5,183 bases of DNA from Chloroflexota bacterium (GTDB lineage: Bacteria > Chloroflexota > Anaerolineae > 4572-78 > J111). Shown here piece after piece: positions 1 to 4,722 of this stretch (the first letter of the stretch is position 1; each line of letters opens with the position of its first letter). The stretch lies in assembly GCA_003695455.1 (NCBI GenBank), contig RFJF01000804.1:1-5183 (forward strand). Direction: 5' to 3'. The position numbers were made by a program, and so were the translations under genes. The notes beneath the pieces were generated by a model. It did no database searches. It saw only the letters and a list, made by a program, of their open reading frames with translations, and was not told the DNA's origin.

Positions 1-401
1 CCTTCACGGGCCACCTGCTCGGCGGCCAGCAGCGCCTGCCTAAAGCCCTCTTCGTCGGCAATAAAATGGTCCGCGTGCAGCGAGGCCATCACCTGCGAAG
101 GGTCAAGTTGCTGCATGTGCAGCGCGGCCAGCCCAATGCAGGGCGCGGTGTTTTTGGCGCTCGGCTCGGTAATGATATTTTGCCGCGGAATTTGCGGCAA
201 CTGCGCGGCAATGATTTCGCCGTAGGCCTGATTGGTGGCAAAAAAGGTGTGTTCGGCGGGCACAATTGAGGCAATTCGGTTGACGGTGGCCTGCACCATG
301 GTTTGGTTGCCAATCAGCGGTAGCAATTGCTTGGGAGTTTTTTTTCTGCTGCGCGGCCACAAACGGGTTCCGGTACCGCCGGCCAGAATGAGTGCAAACA
401 T
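1..401 (-). CDS. manC: Mannose-1-phosphate guanylyltransferase, 5' part only
   Basis: This cytoplasmic nucleotidyltransferase would make GDP-mannose from mannose-1-phosphate and GTP, a precursor for polysaccharides and glycosylation. The first 133 codons are present and the C-terminal two thirds lie beyond base 1. The protein opens with MFALILAGGTGTRLWPRSR and continues to PKQLLPL (about residues 23-29), matching the family signature GGxGTRLWPxSRxxxPKQ that binds the nucleotide phosphates and catalytic metal. TEPSAKNTAPCIGLAA (residues 79-94) and HADHFI (109-114) match the conserved E-P-x-x-x-NTAP and DH segments. The ATG has a GAGG Shine-Dalgarno at 410-413, eight bases upstream. It lies 63 bases after dprA in the same direction with no terminator between, so co-transcription is plausible. 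An eight-A run (338-345) sits inside the signature codons but the frame is intact. A related sugar nucleotidyltransferase is possible, but the LWPxSR...PKQ form favours the mannose enzyme. Confidence 0.93.
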   Translation of the reverse strand, partial: MFALILAGGTGTRLWPRSRKKTPKQLLPLIGNQTMVQATVNRIASIVPAEHTFFATNQAYGEIIAAQLPQIPRQNIITEPSAKNTAPCIGLAALHMQQLDPSQVMASLHADHFIADEEGFRQALLAAEQVARE

Positions 402-464
402 GTAAATATCCTCAGTGTGAATTTCAATTTGATGTGTGATGTCTTTTACGTGTGAAATACAGGG

Positions 465-1574
465 TCAGTTGTATTCGGTTTGCGCTTCGCGGGCAAGCAC
501 GTAATTCATTGGCCCCACCTGCCGAACCATGCCTTTGAGTTCCATCATGGTCAGTGTGCTGGCTACTTCGGCGGCGGGCATGCCGGCCATGCGGCCCAAA
601 TCGTCAACGTGAATGGGGTCCGATGTAATTTGGGCCAGCAGCATCGCTTCTTTCTCATTGTCCGGAATAATAGCCCGGGCTTCTGTGTGTTGGGCAACCA
701 TTGTCAGGTTCAGTTCTTCCAGAATATCATCAACACTGGTGACCAATCTGGCTCCGTTTTGAATGAGATAATTTGGCCCGGAGCCGGATTTTCGCAGGAT
801 GCTGCCGGGCACAGCCAGCACCTCGCGCCCCTGTTCCAGCGCAAAATCTGTAGTGATGCGCGCGCCGCTTTTTTTGGTGCCTTCCACAAACAGCACGCCC
901 AGGCTCAACCCGCTGATAATCCGGTTGCGGCGCGGAAAGTTGCCGGCCTCGGGCCGGGTTCCCAGCGGGTACTCCGACACCACAGCGCCGTTTTCCAGAA
1001 TGGCCCGGCCCAGTTTCCGGTTGTCGGCGGGGTAAAGCTGGTCTACCCCGCTGCCCAGCACGGCAATGGTTCTGCCGCCGCCGTTAAGCGCGGTTTGGTG
1101 GGCCACCGTGTCAATGCCGTAGGCCATGCCGCTGACCACCGTAACGCCGTTTTCTACCAATCCGCTCACCAGCAGGCGGGTACATTCTTTGCCGTAGGTG
1201 CTGGCCCGGCGGGTACCCACCACGGCCACGGCCCATTCATCCTGCGGGATGATAGCCCCCCGCACGTACAGCACCGGCGGCGGGTCGGCAATGCTTTTGA
1301 GCAGCGCCGGGTAGTCGGGGTCATCCCAGGTGAGCACGCGCACATCCAACTTTTTCAGCGCGGCCAGTTCCTGCTCAAAATCAAAGGCGGCCCGGGTTTT
1401 AACCAGGCTCTCCACCGAGCGTTTGTCCAGCCCAATGGCGCGCAGTTCTCCGGGGTTGGCCTGCCACGCGGCAGAAATATCGCCGTAATAATCCAGCAGG
1501 TTGCGCAATCGGCGCGGGCCAATGCCGGGCACTTTGCTGAAACCAATCCAGAATTGGAGCTTTTCTGCGGGCAC
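465..1574 (-). CDS. dprA: DNA-processing protein DprA (Smf family)
   Basis: DprA binds incoming single-stranded DNA in the cytoplasm and loads RecA during natural transformation; homologues also occur in species not known to be competent. From a GTG start the protein has 369 residues, a normal length. A helix-hairpin-helix/SAM-like N-terminus (VPGIGPRRLRNLL, about 15-27) precedes the Rossmann-like domain with VGTRRAS (119-125), SGMAYGID (148-155), GSGVDQLYP (174-182), FPRRNRIISGLS (213-224) and GSGPNYLIQNGA (264-275). A winged-helix C-terminal domain follows at about 305-360. The frame stays open up to a TTG at 1652, but I chose GTG 1574. GGAG lies at 1579-1582 and AAAGGA at 1585-1590, similarity begins right after it, and the upstream codons would run through a perfect hairpin plus T-run. 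The gene follows its own promoter, beyond the rimM terminator. The family call is near certain; the start is probable. Confidence 0.97.
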   Translation of the reverse strand: MPAEKLQFWIGFSKVPGIGPRRLRNLLDYYGDISAAWQANPGELRAIGLDKRSVESLVKTRAAFDFEQELAALKKLDVRVLTWDDPDYPALLKSIADPPPVLYVRGAIIPQDEWAVAVVGTRRASTYGKECTRLLVSGLVENGVTVVSGMAYGIDTVAHQTALNGGGRTIAVLGSGVDQLYPADNRKLGRAILENGAVVSEYPLGTRPEAGNFPRRNRIISGLSLGVLFVEGTKKSGARITTDFALEQGREVLAVPGSILRKSGSGPNYLIQNGARLVTSVDDILEELNLTMVAQHTEARAIIPDNEKEAMLLAQITSDPIHVDDLGRMAGMPAAEVASTLTMMELKGMVRQVGPMNYVLAREAQTEYN

Positions 1575-1611
1575 CGATCTCCGGTCCTTTGGTTTGTTGT
1601 TACAAAAATAA

Positions 1612-1640
1612 GTTGCCTTTGAAAATTCATCAAAGGCAAC
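1612..1640 (-). terminator. Terminator-like hairpin in the dprA leader (possible attenuator)
   Basis: A perfect 11-bp inverted repeat (arms 1612-1622 and 1630-1640, 7-base loop) is followed on the minus strand by TTATTTTT. It lies between the predicted dprA promoter and the GTG start. The flanking segments 1647-1653 and 1593-1599 could add a 7-bp closing stem (TTTGTTG with CAACAAA). The form is that of an intrinsic terminator. Because it sits inside the leader, it could be an attenuator, or a backup terminator for readthrough from rimM. The T-run is interrupted by one A, so its efficiency is uncertain. Confidence 0.6.
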
Positions 1641-1678
1641 AATGGTCAACAAATAATTTCACACCTTTACGGTGAACA

Positions 1679-1708
1679 AGCATACCACGAGGGCAAGTTG
1701 GTTGTCAA
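1679..1708 (-). promoter_or_regulatory. Sigma-70-type promoter for dprA
   Basis: On the minus strand a consensus -35 TTGACA (1703-1708) is separated by 18 bases from TATGCT (1679-1684), preceded by TGG to give an extended -10. Transcription would start near 1672, leaving a leader of about 100 nt before the GTG. It lies immediately downstream of the rimM terminator, as expected for a new transcription unit. A short inverted repeat, TTCAC/GTGAA (1658-1676), overlaps the predicted start site. Confidence 0.75.
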
Positions 1709-1712
1709 GCAT

Positions 1713-1742
1713 AAAAAATGAACGCTGACCTACGCGTTCATT
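1713..1742 (-). terminator. Intrinsic terminator of the ffh-rpsP-khpA-rimM operon
   Basis: A perfect 9-bp stem (AATGAACGC at 1717-1725 pairing with 1734-1742) with an 8-base loop runs on the minus strand directly into TTTT, six consecutive T's counting the last two stem bases. It begins about 33 bases after the rimM stop codon and just before the dprA promoter. This marks the end of the operon, with trmD absent from this position. Confidence 0.88.
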
Positions 1743-1774
1743 CTGAGTACCCTACATTGATGATGCAACGGCGG

Positions 1775-2353
1775 CTAAATCAGGCCGTCAATCAGTTCAA
1801 CCGTGATCCGGTTTTGGTTGAGGTCTACAGATTTCAGCACATCCGGAATCGAAGGCAGCAGGATTTCCTGCTGCATTTCATTTTGAACCACAAACACATC
1901 ATTGGCGCCGGTTTCCAGAATATCAACCAGCATTCCCAACCGTTCGCCGGTAGTGGTAAACACCGATAACCCAACTAACTGGTACAGGTAGTAACTGCCT
2001 TCCGGCAGCGGAACGGCATCTTCAACCGGAACCTGCACAAGCTGCCCGGCAAGCTGTTCGGCGTGCGTTCTGTCTGACACGCCTTCAAGCGTGAGCAGGA
2101 CGTGCTTTTTGTGCCAGCGGTATTTTTGCAACCGGTAGGGGTCGGCCTCGGTTTGGTTGCCCACAAAGACCCACTCTGTAGAGGAAAACCGTTCCGGAAA
2201 ATCGGTGAGTACCGCCACAGAAAGCTCGCCACGAATACCGTGCGCCCGCACAATCCGTCCAATAGCCAAATAACGAAGTTCAGGCTGCACAACGCCTGAA
2301 CTTTTGTCTGAAACCACGTTATTTGCGTTTGTCGGACCTGATGGCCCGGTCAT
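1775..2353 (-). CDS. rimM: Ribosome maturation factor RimM
   Basis: RimM is a cytoplasmic assembly factor that binds S19 in the 30S head and is needed for efficient 16S rRNA maturation. The 192-residue product contains the RimM N-terminal beta-barrel, opening with IGRIVRAHGIRGEL (31-44), and a C-terminal PRC-barrel from YYLYQLVGLSV (121-131) through TGANDVFVV (148-156) and LLPSIPDVLKSVDL (165-178). It carries an extra polar N-terminal stretch of about 27 residues (MTGPSGPTNANN...) ahead of the conserved core, so it is slightly longer than typical. The ATG directly abuts the khpA stop codon (TAAATG), and GGAG at 2363-2366 gives a 9-base spacing, which supports this start and translational coupling. 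A GTG further in could be an alternative start, but it falls in a hairpin. An intrinsic terminator follows; no trmD is downstream. Confidence 0.97.
   Translation of the reverse strand: MTGPSGPTNANNVVSDKSSGVVQPELRYLAIGRIVRAHGIRGELSVAVLTDFPERFSSTEWVFVGNQTEADPYRLQKYRWHKKHVLLTLEGVSDRTHAEQLAGQLVQVPVEDAVPLPEGSYYLYQLVGLSVFTTTGERLGMLVDILETGANDVFVVQNEMQQEILLPSIPDVLKSVDLNQNRITVELIDGLI
2276..2303. repeat. Perfect 10-bp inverted repeat inside rimM
   Basis: AAGTTCAGGC (2276-2285) and its exact complement (2294-2303) flank an 8-base loop. In the rimM mRNA this forms a hairpin over codons 17-26, at the edge between the non-conserved N-terminal extension and the RimM core. There is no T-run after it on the minus strand, so it does not look like a terminator in the direction of transcription. 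Its function is unknown; it could slow ribosomes early in rimM. Confidence 0.7.
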
Positions 2354-2590
2354 TTACACAATCTCCAGCGTAACACGCTTGCCCTCTTTAACGGCAGCCA
2401 CCCGCAGCAAGGTGCGCATAGCGTTGGCTACGCGGCCCTGCTTGCCAATGACTCGCCCCATATCATCGGGCTTAACGCTGAGTTCAAAAATGGTTGCGCT
2501 GGAGCCTTCGATTTCTCTAACGATAACGGAGTCCGGGTCGTTAACAACAGCTTTGGCCATATACTCAACAAGCTCTTTCATAGAAGACAT
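2354..2590 (-). CDS. khpA: KH-domain RNA-binding protein KhpA
   Basis: This is a small cytoplasmic RNA-binding protein of the KhpA (YlqC) family. Family members in Gram-positive bacteria pair with KhpB and affect cell division and RNA metabolism; that role here is by homology. The 78-residue length is typical. The start MSSMKELVEYMAKAVVNDPD matches the family N-terminus, and MGRVIGKQGRVANAMRTLL (44-62) holds the single KH domain with the GxxG loop as GKQG (49-52) that contacts RNA. The first ATG is chosen because AGAGGAGGT at 2599-2607, close to a perfect Shine-Dalgarno, lies 8 bases upstream; a second Met at residue 4 is poorly placed. It sits between rpsP (100-base gap) and rimM (stop TAA directly followed by the rimM ATG), the usual order in this operon. 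Confidence 0.95.
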   Translation of the reverse strand: MSSMKELVEYMAKAVVNDPDSVIVREIEGSSATIFELSVKPDDMGRVIGKQGRVANAMRTLLRVAAVKEGKRVTLEIV

Positions 2591-2598
2591 GTTTGGGG

Positions 2599-2607
2599 AC
2601 CTCCTCT
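2599..2607 (-). promoter_or_regulatory. Strong ribosome binding site of khpA
   Basis: AGAGGAGGT on the minus strand, eight bases before the ATG, is nearly a full anti-16S complement and the strongest such site in the window. It fixes the khpA start and suggests high translation of khpA and, by coupling across TAAATG, of rimM. Confidence 0.85.
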
Positions 2608-2690
2608 TAATCTGTAGGGTTTGAAATAGAGACCGGGATTAGTAGTTGCGACGGCCCACCAGGCGGCAACGCACCTGATTGTGCAAAAGG

Positions 2691-3050
2691 CTACGCTGAT
2701 TCTGATTCTGTTTCTGCCTCGGCTTCTTCAGTTGAAGCTTCGGCGGCGTTGGCGGTGGCTTCGGCCAGCAGCTCGTCCAGTTCTGCACCGTCTTTGTGGC
2801 CGGCAAATTTATCGAGCGTACCCATATGTTGCAGCAGTTTTTTGACCGGGTCGGTGGGTTGCGCACCAACAGACAACCAGTACAATACCCGGTCTTCCTG
2901 CACTTTAAAGGTAACCGGGTCGGTTCTGGGGTTGTAGTGACCAAGAATTTCAATAAAGCGACCGTCGCGCGGAGCGCGGGAATCGGCCACTACTACTCGA
3001 TAATGCGGTTTTTTCTTGGCACCGGTTCGGCGTAATCTGATTTTAACCAT
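2691..3050 (-). CDS. rpsP: 30S ribosomal protein bS16
   Basis: bS16 is a structural protein of the small subunit that helps fold the 16S 5' domain. The 119-residue product begins [18 protein letters not shown], with [22 protein letters not shown] at about 19-41 and [17 protein letters not shown] at 53-69, all diagnostic. The folded core ends near residue 82. The tail after that, about 88-119, is rich in Glu and Ala with no aromatic residues, giving an acidic low-complexity extension beyond the roughly 80-90 residues of the shortest family members. The ATG has AAGGAAG (3063-3069) at a rather long 12-base spacing. It follows ffh by 79 bases and has its own promoter in that gap, so it can be expressed both with and independently of ffh. 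Confidence 0.98.
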   Translation of the reverse strand: MVKIRLRRTGAKKKPHYRVVVADSRAPRDGRFIEILGHYNPRTDPVTFKVQEDRVLYWLSVGAQPTDPVKKLLQHMGTLDKFAGHKDGAELDELLAEATANAAEASTEEAEAETESESA

Positions 3051-3078
3051 CTTGTTTTTTCACTTCCTTATTCAGTAA

Positions 3079-3102
3079 ATTATAACACAATACAGAAATT
3101 TT
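3079..3102 (-). promoter_or_regulatory. Internal promoter before rpsP
   Basis: In the AT-rich gap between ffh and rpsP the minus strand carries a perfect TATAAT (3079-3084) preceded by TGT, an extended -10. At 17 bases upstream is a weak -35, TATGCA (3/6 match). Transcription would begin near 3072, only about 22 bases before the rpsP ATG, with the Shine-Dalgarno close to the mRNA 5' end. This would give bS16, KhpA and RimM extra transcripts independent of ffh. Confidence 0.6.
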
Positions 3103-3129
3103 GCATACAAAGTTAGAAAAACAAATTTT

Positions 3130-4476
3130 TTAAAACCCTTTGAAACCACCGCCGCCAAACATGCTCATCAGATTCTTTTGGAAGCGTGGATTCTTAAGGC
3201 GTTTCATCATTTTTTGCATTTGTCTGAACTGGGCAATCAGTTGGTTCACATCCTGAACAGTTGTGCCGCTGCCTTTGGCAATCCGCCGCCGCCGGCTTCC
3301 GTTCAGCACTTTTGGATTTCGGCGCTCGTAAGTGGTCATGGAGCTGATAATTGCCTGGGTTCTTTTGAGGCTGTTTTCCATATCTTCCTGAGAGATGGAT
3401 TTGGTAATTTCGCCCATTCCGGGAATCATGTCCATCACTTTGCCCAACGGCCCCATTCGTTTGACCTGATGCAGTTGTTCCAGAAAATCTTCCAGATTAA
3501 AGTTGCCTTCGAGCAGTTTTTTGGCGCCGCGCTCGGCCACCTCTTCGTCGAGCATTTCTTCGGCGCGTTCGATGAGGGTGAGCACATCACCCATGCCCAA
3601 AATTCTGGACGCCAGCCGGTCGGGGTGGAACACTTCCAGTTCGCTGACTTTTTCACCGGTACCCAAAAATTTGATGGGAACGCCGGTTACTTCTCTGATG
3701 GAAATGGCCGCGCCGCCGCGTGCATCGCCATCAATTTTGGTCAGAATCAGGCCGGTCAAATCAACCCGGTCATGAAAACCCTGCGCCACGCGCACTGCTT
3801 CCTGGCCGGTCATGGCATCGGCCACCAGCAGAATTTCCTGCGGATGGGTGTTGGCCTTAATCTGGCTCAACTCATCCATCAGTTCCTCATCAATTTGCAG
3901 GCGGCCCGCCGTATCCAGAATAACCACGCTGTTGGCGCCCGATTTGGCCGCTTTAACTGCATTGGCGCAGATTTTTGGCGGCGGCACCGAGGCGTCTTCG
4001 GTGTAAACCGGAATATCCAACTGGCGGCCCAGCACCTTCAACTGCTCAATGGCCGCGGGCCGGCGGGTATCTGCCGCAACAAGCAGCGGCGTGTGTTTGG
4101 ATTTTCTCAGATGCAGCGCCAGCTTGGCCGCGGTAGTGGTTTTACCGGAACCCTGCAAGCCCACCAGCATCACCACCCGCGGCGAGCCGCCACCCATATT
4201 CAGCGGGGCGGCATCGCCCAGCGTGGCCAGCAGCTCTTCGTGAACAATTTTGATTACCTGCTGCCCCGGGGTGATGGTTTTGCTGACTTCTACGCCCACG
4301 GCCCGTTCTCGCACGCGGCCAACCAGCGATTTGACAACCTTAAAATTCACATCGGCTTCAAGCAGTGCCAATCGAACTTCGCGGAGAGCCTTGTCAACAT
4401 CGGCTTCCGACAACCGGCCGCGCCGGTTGAGCTGGTCAAATACGCCCTGGAGTTTGTCTTGCAGATTTTCAAACAT
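3130..4476 (-). CDS. ffh: Signal recognition particle protein Ffh (SRP54)
   Basis: Ffh is the SRP GTPase that binds signal sequences on nascent chains with the SRP RNA and docks to FtsY to deliver them to the SecYEG translocon. The 448-residue length is standard. The N domain comes first (about 1-90), then the G domain with the P-loop GLQGSGKTT (106-114), DTRRPAA (136-142), DTAGR (188-192), TKIDGDARGG (246-255) and GTGEK (272-276). The methionine-rich M domain spans about 300-430 and includes MGPLGKVMDMIPGM (341-354) and the RNA-binding SRRRRIAKGSG (394-404). The ATG is the only reasonable start: an in-frame TAA ends six bases upstream, and the MFENLQDKLQ opening fits the family. No clear Shine-Dalgarno is visible before it. 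It heads the minus-strand operon behind a strong promoter and a structured leader. Confidence 0.99.
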   Translation of the reverse strand: MFENLQDKLQGVFDQLNRRGRLSEADVDKALREVRLALLEADVNFKVVKSLVGRVRERAVGVEVSKTITPGQQVIKIVHEELLATLGDAAPLNMGGGSPRVVMLVGLQGSGKTTTAAKLALHLRKSKHTPLLVAADTRRPAAIEQLKVLGRQLDIPVYTEDASVPPPKICANAVKAAKSGANSVVILDTAGRLQIDEELMDELSQIKANTHPQEILLVADAMTGQEAVRVAQGFHDRVDLTGLILTKIDGDARGGAAISIREVTGVPIKFLGTGEKVSELEVFHPDRLASRILGMGDVLTLIERAEEMLDEEVAERGAKKLLEGNFNLEDFLEQLHQVKRMGPLGKVMDMIPGMGEITKSISQEDMENSLKRTQAIISSMTTYERRNPKVLNGSRRRRIAKGSGTTVQDVNQLIAQFRQMQKMMKRLKNPRFQKNLMSMFGGGGFKGF

Positions 4477-4507
4477 TCGCGGTTAAAATATGCGCTTTCA
4501 AAATTTA

Positions 4508-4543
4508 GTCCTTTGCAATGGTATTCCCCATCCGGCAAAGGAC
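4508..4543 (-). promoter_or_regulatory. Structured hairpin in the ffh 5' leader
   Basis: A perfect 9-bp stem (GTCCTTTGC at 4535-4543 on the minus strand, pairing with 4508-4516) encloses a 3x1 internal loop, a 4-bp ATGG/CCAT stem and a GGAATA loop. It lies inside the predicted ffh leader, about 32 bases before the ATG. Downstream is TAAATTTTG, too weak a T-run for a confident terminator. A regulatory role in ffh expression is inference. Confidence 0.5.
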
Positions 4544-4584
4544 CACAAATTACCAAACCTATCTGTTTCTAAAGACAAATTGGA

Positions 4585-4613
4585 ATTTTATCGTACGTGC
4601 CAGTTTTCGTCAA
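4585..4613 (-). promoter_or_regulatory. Sigma-70-type promoter for the ffh operon
   Basis: TTGACG (4608-4613) and TAAAAT (4585-4590) on the minus strand are separated by an ideal 17 bases, each matching consensus at five of six positions. The predicted start near 4578 gives a leader of about 100 nt containing the hairpin at 4508-4543. The position, upstream of the first gene of the unit and in a non-coding spacer, fits. Confidence 0.75.
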
Positions 4614-4661
4614 ATTTGCGGTTATCATAAATATTTGGGGCAGGGCGTTACTTTTTGGTGC

Positions 4662-4690
4662 TTGCCTTGATAAAATGTCTGTGCAATAAT
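4662..4690 (+). promoter_or_regulatory. Candidate promoter(s) for the membrane-anchored HTH gene
   Basis: TTGCCT (4662-4667) and AATAAT (4685-4690) are spaced 17 bases apart, matching consensus at 4/6 and 5/6. Overlapping it, TGATAAAAT (4668-4676) forms an extended -10 without a good -35. Either would start transcription a short distance before the GTG codons at 4711-4725. The spacer up to the divergent ffh promoter shows no longer palindrome that would clearly mark an operator. Confidence 0.4.
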
Positions 4691-4722
4691 TGTTGCAGAT
4701 GAAATTTTGAGTGGTGAAATCT

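Noticed and set aside
480..1622. A 380-codon plus-strand open frame opposite dprA
   Set aside because: Same antisense shadow pattern with no recognisable domain; DprA motifs on the minus strand explain the region fully.
2276..2303. Intrinsic terminator between khpA and rimM
   Set aside because: The stem is perfect but no T-run follows on the transcribed minus strand, and it lies inside the rimM reading frame. The TTTT on the plus-strand side would serve no gene.
2304..2624. A 106-codon plus-strand open frame across khpA
   Set aside because: It is antisense to khpA and its strong ribosome binding site; no supporting motif.
3100..3130. Terminator after ffh in the A/T-rich tract
   Set aside because: There are A and T runs but no GC-containing stem, so no intrinsic terminator can be supported; readthrough into rpsP is expected.
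4508..4543. SRP RNA (4.5S / ffs) next to ffh
   Set aside because: The hairpin has a GGAA in its loop but lacks the conserved asymmetric and symmetric internal loops and the flanking sequence of SRP RNA domain IV, and the spacer is too short for a standard gene here.
3178..4572. A 464-codon plus-strand open frame opposite ffh, longer than ffh itself
   Set aside because: It mirrors the ffh reading frame, its product is rich in His/Gln/Phe/Asn in the way antisense frames of GC-biased genes are, it shows no family motifs, and ffh is unmistakable on the other strand.
4711..4716. Tandem GTG codons as the start of the HTH gene
   Set aside because: They are in frame but have no Shine-Dalgarno; GTG 4723 has GGTGA at good spacing. 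They remain possible alternatives adding four or three residues.
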